Assembly: GCF_032854445.1 (NCBI RefSeq)
Contig: NC_088301.1
Span: forward strand, 29,122,402 to 29,186,401
DNA from: Liolophura sinensis
Taxonomy: Eukaryota > Mollusca > Polyplacophora > Chitonida > Chitonidae
Length of the DNA stretch: 64,000 nt
Reading direction: 5' to 3'
The notes below the pieces were generated by a model, which saw only the letters and a list, made by a program, of their open reading frames with translations, did no database searches and was not told where the DNA came from. Made by a program: the position numbers and the translations under genes. Below are positions 1-11,895 of the stretch, piece after piece; position 1 is the stretch's first letter, and each line of letters opens with the position of its first letter.

Positions 1-633
1 TTGTGTCATTTTATATGATTACCAGGCGGACTGACAGCTGGCAATCCTGGTGGGACTTTAAATCCCGATAACATATACAGTTATATGGTTGACTCAGACC
101 CAACAAGGTACAAGCCTGTATTCTGTTCCTACTTTTCCACCGAATGGAGATTCTGTGGCTGATTCGATTCTCTTACGTACCATTTGTCTCACAACAATGA
201 ACGATCATTCATAATCACTGTTTGTTGAGTGTTAAGACAAAGAAAAAAAATGTTCATAACCATGAAAAAGGGAGAAAAATAATTTGGTGCATTACTATTT
301 TAATGGGTTGGTTGGGTATTATAAAGAGCAACAACACACTGTGTTATATTCCGCCTGAGAATTACAAATTACAGATACACAAGAGTTGATATAATTTGAA
401 TTGTGTTCATTAAGATGCAAATTAATACACAGATAGATTTTGCCAAAAAGCATGTCTCTGAGTTACAATGACAGTTTCAGAAAATATTTCATGAATTTCC
501 TTTCAATAGGAGAAATCAAAATGACAAGAAATGGGGACGTATAAAAATGGACAGACAGATAGCAGGTCATGGCAACGACAATAAACCTAACTGGCTGAGG
601 ATTAAACAGACAAACATTCTGAAATGTTCTTAC

Positions 634-3600
634 CAAGAAATCATCACTCTGGAGTACTTTACTAAAGTTTTGAACTAAGCTTGTTTCAAAGTTTATCAAC
701 TTCTGCCTGGCTTCTTTGAGAAATTCCTCCACATTTTCTTTGGTAATAAGCATTCCCTGGGCAAGCACCTGAAATTTTAAAGAAATCAAAAATTTAAAAA
801 TTTAAATTTTAAAAAATTTAAGAAATCAAAAATTTTTAAAGAAAAGAACATTTACAAAACAAATCAGACACAGCTAAGGAAAAAACAACAGGTTATCTTA
901 CCAGGTACCTGACAATACTCCTGCCACAATGAAAGGCCAACCAAGCCATGAAAGGCTGGAATTCATTGGTTGATTGACAGATTGCTGTTTGTACTTTATA
1001 CTGAAGAGTTTTTCACTTATTTTGATGCCAAGCAGTTTTAAGGGTGAAGTAAACCAAAGTGACTGGGGTAAACCACTAACCTTTGGCAAGTTACTGACAA
1101 ACTTCCCGGTGACGCATGACATACATGTTCAAGCCACAATGATGGAAGACAAGTGGTCTTTTTTGAGCGCAATGGTTAACAAACTATGATCATAATTCTT
1201 GAATGTTTCCATCATATATTCACAGCAATCTGTGTGGTATTTAACTATGTCTTTTTCTTGATCACTTTCACTATCACACCATTCCCCTTTGTCCCATAGT
1301 CCACGTACAAGAATTAGAAACAAATCATTCACAACCATGTGTTCACACGGTCACCACCATATACTGTGTGTGGCCAATTGTTAAACAAACAGCTACTTCA
1401 CCTATTTTTACCTATTTTAATTAAACTTACCCTGTTTGTGGAACAGTTTAACAATGGTGTCAAGGCAATCACAGTGACATAAATCTGTGGGGACAGCACC
1501 AGAAAACTGCTGGGTAGTGTTAACTAAGAACACAAGAAAAAACAAGATGCAATGTCATATCATATTGTCAAAGTCAAACAGAATCCAATAAGACTATAAA
1601 ATGAGCATAATGTACATACGAATGAATAGCTAATCATAATACTTCTTCCACAGAGTATGTACAGAAGCAGCACTAAGTCAAAATCATTTATTCATTCATC
1701 CCATAGTGTACACATGAATCACAGTAAAACCTAAAACTTCACATTTTATTCCCACTTTACCTTTGCAATGAGAATAAATATTGCGCACCGTTAATTACAA
1801 ATATTTGTAGCTTGGTACTGACCTGCTAATGCTATTCCACTGTAATTTACAGGCAGCAGAAAATGATCAGAACTGACACTTGCAAACAAATCGGCTAACA
1901 CATCTACTTACTGGTTGAACAAGGCCAGTGAGACAGTTGTGAAGGGTAGTGAGCACCTCATCATACAACACCTCCCCAGAACACATATCCTACAGAAAAA
2001 CAATTCACATAACAAATGACAATCAAGAGAAGGCTCAACATTTATGATTAATTAACAACAGACACTTTGACTGGAAGTTAGTCCACTTCAGGCAAAGTCA
2101 TGTCAGTTAAAATATCTCTTACACCTCATTATTACATAATTTAATACTACACCAAAAATACTAACTGCACAGATATTATGTAGGATAAGATAATAAATGG
2201 ATTCAACAGGTATTATGAACAGTCAGTGAAATGCTTACCACAGATGCTGATGAAGGGCTGAGGTCCAAAGCAAACACTAAACGATATCGGCGTGATATAA
2301 AGGTAATGATGGTGTCAGGTGTTATCCTGAACAGGTACTCTCTGTCCAGCTCCACTTGTAATGCTTCATCACAAGGTACCACAGATAGCACCATCAATTC
2401 TTCTGTCTCATCACTCTAAAGTAAACAAAATAAAAAGGTTTCACACACTTGAATGAATGAGTATGGCTTAACACCACATCAGGAATATTTCAGCATTATC
2501 GTGGCAAGGGCATAGACATGGTTAAGCCTGCAAAACACTTATTAAAAAATATAAATACTGAGTTATCTGTATTATTGGTAAATGTTAAAATGCATGGTGA
2601 GGGCAGAATTTATAACCTCAAAAAAAGTCACACAAAGAAGTATGATATCTCATCACTAATTGTTGTTATTTTCTTTCATTTTATTTGATTGTTGTTTAGA
2701 ACAGAACACTGTACTCATGAATTTTTCACTAAAATGACGGTGGTCAGTTTTATGGGGGGAATTAGCCGCAGTGCCTAGGGTAAAACACCTTGGGCATGTT
2801 AATGACAAACATTCCCACGTGTCAAGATATATACGTATGCACTTCATATTCCTGAAAGACAAGTGATCCTCAACAAACATTTAACTGAGTAAAATAGCTC
2901 TAAATCAAGTATTGCTGATCTACAAACTCCGTATCCAAGACTGGGTTTGAACACACACATCCTGTGTCCTACAGAGCAAATGGCAATTGCCACTCTTGTC
3001 ACTAAGCTAAAACTGAATGTATTAAACTAGACCCGACAGTTCTCCGGAAATATTGCTCTGACAGGGTTACAAAATGTGGATGTTACACAAACGTTTATAA
3101 AATTTACATGAGCTTGTCCTAGCTATCATACTCATGACAAATAGCTTTGTAATTTAAACATGCATATTATAACTGTATGCTGTCCATACATGTAGCTATT
3201 AAAAATAGACAAGTAAGATAGCTTGTGAAACTGACCAATTCCTTCTGAGGTCTGTATTTGAGGACACTGTTCAAATGTTGCAGAAACCATAGTGCACGGA
3301 TGTTTCTGCTGATGCGATATTCCTGCTTCATCAACAGGTACACATGTTTGGCAGTATGAACCTGAAAAGACATCCAAAACTAGACATGGGGAATATAATT
3401 AAGTTTGCATGCATTTCTTGAATAAATATGATGAATAGAGCTGGTAAAAATGGACAAAATATGTGAAAATTTTGGTAAATTTTCTGTTATTTCCATGGAA
3501 ATTCCAAATTCTGTATAAATCCCAAAAACTTTCATCTGTGCATGGTGTTAGTTGATTACATATTATATGTTTGAGTTTGAGACCACACTACAAAACACCA

Positions 3601-5277
3601 AACTGGCACCGAGAATGACATGCATCAAGTGAGATTTTATGATCAATGTGAAAAACCATGGAAGTAGAATGTGCTGTGAAATGTATTTATTTATTTGATT
3701 GGTGTTTTACGCCTTACTCAAGAATATTTCACTTATACGACGGCAGCCCACATCATGGTGGGAGGAAACCAGGTAAAGTCCAGTGGAAAAACACGACCAT
3801 CCGCAGGTTGCTGAGGAAGCCTGCATTACATGGACTTGCATTCACAGCAACGAACTTGGTAAGAGTTTCCTACGTCATTGTGCCGCGCTGGCACCACCTT
3901 GGCCTCAGAAAAAAGTCAAAAAAGGTTGTTGTGATCTTTCATTTATTTATATATTTGAGTGGTGCTTTATGCCACACTCAAGAATATTTAACTTAAGCGA
4001 TGCCAGAGTGGCCTGTATTATGATGAGAGGAAACCGAACAGAGCACAGGGGAAAGCCACAACCATCTACAGGTTGGAATCTATTATATCATATTATCTAT
4101 CATATTATAGCTGCATTAGAACATGTTGCATCACTGATGATGGAAAGTGTGGAGTGAGGATGACTTTGGTGGGTGATAAAAACATTTTGTAATTTATTCT
4201 TTAGAATAAATTACAAAACATTTGAAAATCACTGAGGTACAGTAATCAAGACATCTTAAGGAAGTGAAAAGTTGTGAAATGTACCTTTAGGCCTACACCA
4301 AAAACAGGTGAAGAGACACACATATTTGTCATGAAGTCACATCAAAAGCCCTTCTAGCTGATTTAACTAATATCTTCTAAAGATATGTTGGGGGTTGGGG
4401 GGACGATGTCCCACAGCGAAAAAGTACACAAAACGAAAGCCGAAAATGTCCTACATTTGAGGATGGTTGTGCATATCGAGACAATCAGACAACACTGTAT
4501 ATTTTTATGTAACTCTTTATGAAGGGTCAGTTGAAGTAGTGACCAGTCTAGCATGGCCGTCATTGTGCTTTCAACCCATGATGAAATTTCGAACATTCAA
4601 TTGATTTATTTATTTATTTGATTGGTGTTTTACGCTGCACTCGAGAATATTTCACTTATACGACGGCGGTCAGCATTATGGTGGGTGGAAACCGGGCAGA
4701 GCCCAGGGGAAACCCACAACCATCTGCAGGCTGCTGGCAGATCTTCCCGCTTACCGAACATTCAATTTATATCTATAACATGTTACTTAAAAATGGGCTT
4801 CGTGTATATATTTTTCAGAGTAGATCTTATGTACTCTTAGTCCACGAGATGGACCCAGCATGCTATTTGAAATTCTGACATTTCAAAACTCAGAAGTCTA
4901 AAATACCACACCATCTACTCTAGATGGACTAATGTAGGCCTACTTGTGTTATTTAAACAATTAACTATTAATAAACAGTTGAGTAACTAGCTGTGTAGCT
5001 GGAGATTTTTGCTCTGTAGAGGTGAGTGACATGTCACTTGAAGTCAGTGAAATGCAGTGGCAAACTTAAGGTTAAGAGATGTGTCATGCTCCCGTCACCT
5101 CCCTATCACACTCGACTCAGCTGCTCGGGATTAGCACAGTTCAATGCAAGCGAACTGCTTAACTCACGAAAGCTACACAGAGGGAGTTGCATCACTACGT
5201 CATTGCATCTCTCTAGCGCCAGATACCATTAAGGCACCAACCTGTCTGCTGACCTCATCGTCTGTGCTTTCCATCAT
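634..5277 (-). CDS. SZT2: SZT2 (KICSTOR subunit SZT2), 5' part, six exons
   Basis: SZT2 is the very large scaffold of the KICSTOR complex, which brings GATOR1 to the lysosome so that mTORC1 is switched off when amino acids are scarce. Exons in transcription order: 5277-5242, 3361-3236, 2415-2239, 1989-1912, 1523-1431 and 768-634, all flanked by AG/GT and all phase 0, giving 215 codons. The start is a double ATG (MMESTDDEVSRQ) in a 12-codon first exon. Exon 2 reads VYLLMKQEYRISRNIRALWF, which closely follows the vertebrate SZT2 N-terminus (family pattern LLMKxDYRISRN). Later landmarks are RRYRLVFALDLSPS, PQIYVTV and VLAQGMLITKENVEEF, in the vertebrate order and spacing. The next exon is not found in bases 1-633, so the gene continues off the left edge; about 94% of a normal SZT2 protein is missing here. 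Intron 1 (3362-5241) is full of SINE copies. A short N-terminal homologue is unlikely given the colinear match. Assignment is confident. Confidence 0.9.
965..1165 (-). repeat. SINE-like repeat, subfamily with CTTTGGCAAGTTACTGAC
   Basis: Decayed interspersed repeat in an SZT2 intron. It contains the segment ACCTTTGGCAAGTTACTGAC and the end TGATGGAAGACAAGTGGTCTT, both of which recur in the window. Related copies lie at 2683-2880, 45412-45545 and 60810-60945. Strand is given relative to the TTGATTG...ACTCAAGAAT end. Confidence 0.6.
2683..2880 (-). repeat. SINE-like repeat copy
   Basis: Starts with TTTGATTGTTGTTTA and runs through TTTTTCACTAAAATGACGGTGG, a CAGTGCCTAGGGTAAAACACC segment and GAAAGACAAGTGATCCTCAA. 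Same family as the copy at 965-1165; sits in SZT2 intron 2. Confidence 0.6.
3684..3835 (-). repeat. SINE fragment (3' body), first of three in SZT2 intron 1
   Basis: Reads TTTATTTATTTGATTGGTGT, then the CTCAAGAATATTTCACTTAT segment, GTGGGAGGAAACC and CGACCATCCGCAGGTTGCTG. This is the reverse complement of the 3' half of the complete SINE at 50404-50667. The tRNA-like head is missing. Confidence 0.8.
3941..4072 (-). repeat. SINE fragment, second copy in SZT2 intron 1
   Basis: Diverged copy of the same SINE body (TTTGAGTGGTGCTTTATGCC, CTCAAGAATATTTAACTTAA, GAGAGGAAACCGAACAGAGC, CAACCATCTACAGG). Same orientation as the copy 250 bp to its left. Confidence 0.75.
4605..4755 (-). repeat. SINE fragment, third copy in SZT2 intron 1
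   Basis: Well preserved copy: (TTTA)n, TTGATTGGTGTTTTACGC, GAATATTTCACTTATACGAC, GGTGGGTGGAAACCGGGCAG, CAACCATCTGCAGGCTGCTG. Truncated before the tRNA-like head, as expected for 5'-truncated retrotransposed copies. Confidence 0.85.
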
Positions 5278-5976
5278 GCCACTCTGAAACTAGTGACGAT
5301 GGCAAGCTATGCTGAACGAGACTACATCGTCTATGACTTCTTTTCCAAGATGTTTTCTTGTCTGCTATCTTAACTTCCGCAAGACTCGTGTTTATTCGGT
5401 ACTTTCCGTCATCAAATAGACCAATCAAAACGCCCAAACATTAATCGTTGCTCGTTGTTGTTGTGTACTGAAAATATCAGCACGTGAAACTTCTACGCTT
5501 AAAAAGTTAAAAGACTCAATAATATTTGCGCCCATTGCCAGTTAGTCGAGCCACTGGCCTACGTCGAGATGGGATAAAAGTACAAGAAAGGCAAGTGGTG
5601 ACAAAAGTCGTAATTTTATCTGAGAACATTTCCGACTCAGTTTGATGACATGAGCGATGATGAAGAGGTCGATTGCAAGACGTGACAGTGACAGGACGAA
5701 CACCTTCCTTTTTAGCTCGCGGGTAGAAGGTACAGGCGTAGTTATGTCATACCCCGAGACGTGCGTCCAATATCAGGGAAAACAGTGTTAACCATAATGT
5801 TAGAGGAAGTAACTTACAATGTACTGCATGTATGTAGCACAGGTTTTGCGCACACATAGAGCACATGCAGTAATACCGACAGTTAGCTTTAGTTCGCGAG
5901 ATAGGTCTGACTAACCATAGCGGTTAGGTTTGGCCATGGATGGTCCCAAACCTGATGCAGTTGCCGTAGCAGTGTG

Positions 5977-7250
5977 TCACGGCCAGGCGTTTGAGACAGA
6001 TATAGCCCTAGGTGGGCACTTCAACTCCCCTGTTTATACTGGGCTGGCGGAGTATCAAAGCCATACAGGGAACGAATGGAAAACCATACACCGCTTCACG
6101 CCATGTTCGATATGTCCTTTCTAAACAATGGCTGCAGTCCAAAAGTGGTGTCAACTTTGGCTCTTGCCTCTCAGCTCACCCACACACATCTCACGTATAT
6201 TCCACTTGGTAAGGACACACGAGATCCAAATTCACCCCAAAGTCATCGCTAAAGAAGCAGCCAATTTGCCTTTGTCATAGTTGTGTTTCTTGAAAAGTTA
6301 TTGTTCCTAGATGGGGCAGGTTAAACCTGAAAAGACAAGCCTATTGGCCTCCTTGTAGAGAAATGGTCTGCCGTGTCGCGAATGCGGGGTTGGTGTACCA
6401 ATACTGAATTGAATATACTACTACCTAAAATGTTGCATGTGCGGGCAAGCTGAGAGGTAAGAGCCAAAGTGTGACACCACTTTTGGACTGCAGCCATTGT
6501 TTAGAAAGTTTCTATGGGATATGGCGTGAATCGGTGTATGGTTTACCATTGGCAAGCTGAGAGGTAAGAGCCAAAGTTGACACCACTTTTGGACTGCAGC
6601 CATTGTTTAGAAAGTTCTTGTGGGATATGGCGTGAATCGGTGTATGGTTTACCATTGGCAAGCTGAGAGGTAAGAGCCAAAGTTGACACCACTTTTGGAC
6701 TGAAGCCATTGTTTAGAAAGTTCTTATTGGATATGGCGTGAATCGGTGTATGGTTTACCATTGGCAAGCTGAGAGGTAAGAACCAAAGTTGACACCACTT
6801 TTGGACTGAAGCCATTGTTTAGAAAGTTCTTATTGGATATGGCATGAATCAGTGTATGGTTTACCATTGGCAAGCTGAGAGGTAAGAACCAAAGTTGACA
6901 CCACTTTTGGACTGAAGCCATTGTTTAGAAAGTTTCTATGGGATATGGCATGAATCAGTGTATGGTTTACCATTGGCAAGCTGAGAGGTAAGAACCAAAG
7001 TTGACACCACTTTTGGACTGAAGCCATTGTTTAGAAAGTTTCTATGGGATATGGCATGAATCAGTGTATGGTTTACCATTGGCAAGCTGAGAGGTAAGAA
7101 CCAAAGTTGACACCACTTTTGGACTGAAGCCATTGTTTAGATTTCCCCTGTGGCTACGATACTCCACCAGCCCAATATAAAGGGGGGAGTTGAAGTAGCC
7201 ACATGAGGCTAAGATAAAAATTATCTTATCTATGCGTCCCCACGGCCTTA
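5977..7250. mobile_element. inverted-end element with internal 106-bp tandem array
   Basis: The left arm (about 5977-6180) is the reverse complement of the right arm (about 7040-7250). CTTCAACTCCCCTGTTTATA / GGGCTGGCGGAGTATC on the left pairs with GATACTCCACCAGCCC / TATAAAGGGGGGAGTTGAAG on the right. The left arm carries one inverted copy of the same 106-bp unit that is repeated seven times on the right. No transposase is visible, so it looks like a non-autonomous DNA element (MITE or fold-back type). Exact ends and target duplication were not resolved. Confidence 0.65.
6441..7140. repeat. tandem array, about 7 copies of a 106-bp unit
   Basis: GCAAGCTGAGAGGTAAGA recurs at 6445, 6552, 6658, 6764, 6870, 6976 and 7082, so the spacing is 106 bp (107 for the first pair). 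Adjacent copies on the right half are nearly identical. The array keeps a frame open on the minus strand only because the unit has few stops; 106 is not a multiple of 3, so it is not a repeat protein. Confidence 0.9.
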
Positions 7251-8310
7251 TGTTAGCAGACACGTACATGTATGTTCTTCATCTTTTCGTCTGTCAATTT
7301 GCCATAAGCACAGCCGCGATCTGTTATTTCTCAGGCCACATCAGTCCAATATTCTTTGGTGATGCTCAAAGTCAACGGCTATAGTCACAGCCTGGACATC
7401 TTTGACAAGGGCAGGTAACTGCATTAAGTTTTTATATGGAGCTCAGCTAACTTAGCCCTGGATGAGGGCTGTCACACTAGGAGAACGTTTCATCATTTAT
7501 TCACTGTGTGCATGTTAAAAAACGTAAATTAAACAGTTCACTATTGAGTACGTATGTATGTATGTACTATGATGAATATAACAGATATATTAGTCTCAGA
7601 TACACATTACCATAAATTACCATATTCATGACTTCGGTACTTTACCGAAGCTAAGCTGAAGTTTTGGATTCATATGTGTCTTCTACAAGCGAGCTCTTTG
7701 GTAGCCTTGCGGCAAGAATTTAGTTTATTCTGTGGGTGAGATTTTATGTAATAATATGCCACACAAAATAACACCTAGAAATTGATGAAAAATGTGGTTT
7801 TTATATTTGTGTTTTTTGCAAGAAGACACATGTACAAGACTTGCGATGAATTTTAATGGCATCTTGCTATGTTATCCACCTCAACTTTTAAATGCCACTG
7901 AAAGAAGTTGTGTCGGTTTGTGTTTTCTTGTCAGAGAAGAAAGTCTGTGAAGATGATATAGTTTGATTAAATCGAACATTTAATCTTTTTTTTTTTTTTT
8001 TTTTTTTTTTTTTGAACTGAAAAAATCCTGTCATCCCCCAAAGTTAGCCTTTAAAATGGAATCATCTGCCATAAACATCAAAACAACTCATATTGCTCAA
8101 TATTTACATGTACTTAATTCAGTCAGTCAGAATATTCCCTACAATCTGACCCAAGTTTCTCTGATAGGGCTGACTTACGCCCAACAAAGAATTATGTAAT
8201 GACCGTTTCAGTTAATGTAACATTCGGACATTAGCTTGTTAATAATGGACAAATGTTGAATAGACTGATGTACGGGTGCACTGTGACTAACACAGCTTAT
8301 CAACTTTCAG

Positions 8311-10808
8311 ATGGGTGAAGAGGAAAACAGTCCAAAGGTGTTGGTAAAGAAGTTCTATGCATTGCAAGAAGAGAGGGTCCAAACTTATAACTGGTTTGAA
8401 GAGTAAGTCTCATCTGCTTAAAACCTGAAACACATACATTTGTACAAATGTTTACATGTATCATTGAGAAGCACCATCTATCCATATACTTAAGGAAGGC
8501 ATTTACATTTGGATCAGGGCTGTGTGTTTGATTTTTTCCTAATAAATCAACTAACACAGACTCTGTCATCTAAGTTACAAGAGCTGATACGGGCTATGTA
8601 TTGTCTAGAGAGGCAAGCATTGTTGGTAAAGAAACAGCAATCCATCCAGAGTGGTTGTTCTGGCTACATTGTACAGTGTAGATATACCTGGCCAGGTGCT
8701 GTGTTTTCTCAAAACATTGTCCAACCATGAAGTGGTATGTACAGAAGCTGGTTTGGCTGAAGCTTTAAGTCAGAAGGTTTGTCCGGTATCTAGTGACATG
8801 CTGTTTACCTCCAGACTCTTCCAAGTTCCTTCCAATAATAAGTCAAACTACTGTATTTCACCTAAAGTTCGATAGGTAAAAAATACCTACTTTCTGAAAT
8901 AATACTTTTGATGCTGAAGCTTAATTTTTCTTTGAACATACATTGAAGGCTTGTTAGTAGTGCATGCAGTTGATGATTTCATTACACAATCAGTCTGCTG
9001 AATATTCATGTGTCCGCGGTGGATTGTCAAAAAAGCAAATATTATCTTGGTAATAAATACACGTACCTGTATTTTTAACTTTTTCAGTGGTTTTACGGCT
9101 TACCTCAAAGGCGCACCTAATTACAACTTCCCTATGTATAGAAATCTTGTGAATGAGATAACAAAAGCTTTCCAAGGAGTATCTCAGGAAATTATCTGCA
9201 TAGAGAAGAAACTGACAGAGTCATATCAGTTGCCTATGCTGTCATCACTCATCAGAAAGATTCAAGAGGTGGAAAAGAAAAAGCTGGAAGTGGTAAGTGC
9301 AGACTAGTGCATTTGATTAATTCTGTCGTGCCTGACTATTTCTACCTTTTGACACACAGTTTAATATGCAAATATAAAACTTCTCAAAACCCTATTTTGC
9401 TTCGTGATTTGTTGATTTGACATGCCGTTATCAGTGTAACTGTATGCAGTTGCTGACAGTTGTTTACGTATCCCAGCTTCTATCAGAACTGATACATGCG
9501 CATGGTAGTATTAAATTATGTCTTGTGTTTGAATGCTTTCTTTGATCTATGAATTTGACATATTGTTTTACAGACAGCACAGTTACAGATTGCACGGCAG
9601 AACGAGATAGATCAGCCTACATCAGACTATTCTGAAGAAGCTCAAGAACTTAAACAAAAGTAGGTTTTTTACTTTATTGTATAAAATAAGTAGTGCAAAT
9701 TTGCACTAACTGCGGCATCCCCCTCTAGGAATTGCCTTGAACTCAGGCCCATCATAAATGAATGACTCATTATTATTACTTGTATAACAGCATTGTTAAT
9801 AACAACAGTAACATCTAAAACATTTTTATGTTCCATAAAGCTTTGGTCTGGTAAGCCACACTTAGTTCAGTGTGGTTAACTGTCAACTGTGGTTGACTGT
9901 CAGAGTCTACCACAGCACATTTTGGGTGTGTCTTACCGGACAAGTGTTTTGTGAGACTCCAGTCACTTGCTTTTCAAGTTGATAACATTTTAAATTTTGA
10001 CTTGACTCAAAACTATACTCAAGGTTTGTTATCCTGCTAAGACAGTCAGTTCTACAAGATTTCTTGTACATTATCATTTCCCACCTCTCATTCGAACAAT
10101 ACTTCACTCTGTTCTTCTGTAATACTAGATTACAACATTACGACTAGATTATGTAGGTTTTAGCACAAATGTTAAGTTTTATCAGTTGTTAACATTTTGA
10201 GAGAGAGACTGGTCATTTTCAGGCAGATTTTTTTTTTTCATATGGAAGGTGCTTTCAGTTGATTCATTTTAAAAACTAAAAACACAGTAAAGCCAGTGTT
10301 CAATGTGGCTATGACTGTGTACCTTTATAAATATTCAATTCCATTGTTTTGTTGCTTTCACCATTCAACTTCGAACGCAGATGTTTTCCTTCCACATGCC
10401 AGTTTGGAGAACTTTCTAGCCAAACAGATTTGTTTTGAGCTGTCTTTCTGTCTGTCAGTTGGTTGGTCTAATTTTTGTCATCTTATCCTTAAATCAGCTA
10501 AACAGACAGCCTAAATGACAGTAGACCATAATGTTTTCCTCTGTGACATTGCAGTGCTTGTGTACTTCATATATGGTTTATGAGCACACATGGTAATTGT
10601 TATGTAATAAAGAAAAGAACAAATGAGTTCACAGCTTTGGACTGTCATGATACAGACAAGAAGAAGTTTTACGAGTTCCCCACTGTTTTCTGTTGGTTGT
10701 TTGAGGATTGCAGAGTCAATAGAGAGTATCAATGAGCTGATGGAGGAGTTGAAGTACGAATCGGAAGATCTTTATAACACTGACAATGGAGCTGATGAAG
10801 ACGGCTAA
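8311..10808 (+). CDS. REX1BD: REX1BD homologue (required for excision 1-B domain protein), complete, four exons
   Basis: Exons 8311-8402, 9088-9292, 9574-9659 and 10706-10808 join in phase (486 nt, 161 residues). The protein starts MGEEENSPKVLVKKFYALQE and continues with ERVQTYNWFEDGFTAYLKGA, PNYNFPMYRNLVNEITKAFQ, a basic coiled segment (LIRKIQEVEKKKLEV) and an acidic C-terminus ending DNGADEDG. This matches the animal REX1BD (human C19orf60) pattern: an FYxLQxxRVxxYxxFE opening, then YLxxAPxYNFPxYRxLVxEIT. The domain is named after the Chlamydomonas REX1 locus, needed for excision repair of UV damage; the animal function is poorly known. CAACTTTCAG touches the ATG, so a 5' UTR intron is likely. 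The exon 3 donor is GTAGGT and the exon 4 acceptor is TTTGAG, both chosen because they alone keep the frame. Confidence 0.88.
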
Positions 10809-11036
10809 TAACTGCCATACTGTCAAGTGTCACTAGGAATCAACCTCTCCAGGCTTCAGGTATAACCAGTACAGGCATTTTTGCTTCGGACACCAGGTTT
10901 AGAAGCATAACACATTAACATGACTGAAATATTGCAAATTGGACAGAATTATGCAGTCATTAATTCAGAATGTCAAGGGAAAGTTTTGGAATGATATTGC
11001 TAGTAGGTGTTCTAAATTTTGACTGCCACGTTCTAA

Positions 11037-11042
11037 AATAAA
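11037..11042 (+). promoter_or_regulatory. polyadenylation signal AATAAA of REX1BD
   Basis: A canonical AATAAA hexamer lies 229 bp past the REX1BD stop codon on the coding strand, in a plain 3' UTR-like stretch and before the SINEs that follow. It is the first such hexamer after the stop. Confidence 0.55.
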
Positions 11043-11229
11043 CATTTATATCAGTCAGAGGCTATGTACCATGTAAAATGAGGGAGAGTTGTCTGTAATG
11101 TAACCTACCTGTAAAGAAAAGACTGACTCAGCAATTCCTCATGTCTTTTAACAGCCTATAACTTGTCTTAAAGTTTGGTTTTAAATGCAAAATTTGCACC
11201 TAGGAGCTACTAAAGGTATTTTAACAGCA

Positions 11230-11502
11230 GCTAAGGGAGCTTAGTGGATAGCATGCCAGCACAGCACAATGACCCAGGAGCTTTTCATCTATGTGATGGC
11301 TGTGAGTTCAGCTCATGTTGGCTTCCTCTCTGGTCGTATGTGGAGACAGGTCTCACACCAACCTGCAGATGGTTGTGGGTTTCCCCCAGACTCCTTCCCC
11401 AAGGTTTCCTTCCATCAGAATGCTGGTCACTGTCCTGTAAGTGAAATATTCTTGAGTACAGTGTAAAACACTTCTCAAATAAATAAATAAATAAACCAAA
11501 TA
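11230..11502 (+). repeat. full-length but diverged tRNA-derived SINE
   Basis: Head: TTAGTGGATAGCATGCCAGC and the B-box-like segment GGCTGTGAGTTCAGCTC. Body: GGCTTCCTCTCTGGTCGTAT, CAACCTGCAGATGGTTGTGG, GTGAAATATTCTTGAGTACA, GTAAAACAC. Tail: (AAAT)n. It is colinear with the SINE at 50404-50667 and inserted just downstream of REX1BD. Confidence 0.8.
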
Positions 11503-11519
11503 GCAGAATATTCCTAAGA

Positions 11520-11895
11520 AATAACTTAATGGTTAGAGTGTCCGCCTCGAAATTGAGAGACCCGGGATCAAACCCAGGTCAGGTCGTACCAAAGACTTTA
11601 AAAACAATAATTGTTGCTGCCTCTTGTGGCGCTCAGCACTGAGGTAAGAGCAAGGAAACAGGACTGGTTGGCCTGGTGTCAGTAAAATGGGACTGGATGG
11701 GGTGTCATTTTTGGTGTCTTCAGCATGATTCTTCAGTGGCTGTACCTTGGCGGCATGGACTCGCCAATCCACACGATGACACAGTATATGTACACACACT
11801 TAATGACACCTCGTCGTCATACAACTGAAAAATTGTTAAGTGGGACATTATACCCCCAAGCATACATTCATTCATTCATTCACTCACTCATTCAC
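11520..11895 (+). repeat. second tRNA-derived SINE type with CATT/CACT tail
   Basis: Head with A-box-like TAATGGTTAGAGTGTCCGCC and B-box-like CCCGGGATCAAACCCAGG. Body ends CTGAAAAATTGTTAAGTGGG, CCCCAAGCA, then the tail (CATT)n(CACT)n. The last segment is shared with the otherwise different SINE at 31371-31680. Confidence 0.8.

Larger units (their letters stand above)
5278..8310. other. divergent intergenic region between SZT2 and REX1BD
   Basis: The two genes start back to back, so their promoters must lie in these 3 kb. Bases 5278-5970 are relatively GC-richer than the flanks and hold the only candidate promoter/5' UTR sequence for both genes, but I see no convincing TATA box. Bases 5977-7250 are an inverted-end element with a tandem array (separate entries). 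Bases 7251-8310 show no gene, only a T run at 7986-8013. CAACTTTCAG directly precedes the REX1BD ATG, so a non-coding first exon of REX1BD probably lies somewhere in this stretch. Confidence 0.6.

Noticed and set aside
5930-6212. Plus-strand open frames with ATG at 5934 as a 5' exon of REX1BD
   Set aside because: They run straight into the inverted-end element, have no good donor joining to 8311, and known REX1BD proteins do not carry such an N-terminus.
6421-7269. Series of overlapping minus-strand open frames repeating NNGFSPKVVSTLVLTSQLANGK
   Set aside because: They come from a 106-bp tandem unit; since 106 is not a multiple of 3, consecutive units are in different frames, so there is no repeat protein.
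9839-9935. Short inverted match GGTAAGCCACACTT / GGGTGTGTCTTACC in a REX1BD intron
   Set aside because: Only about 14 imperfect bases; too weak beside the clear fold-back elements elsewhere.
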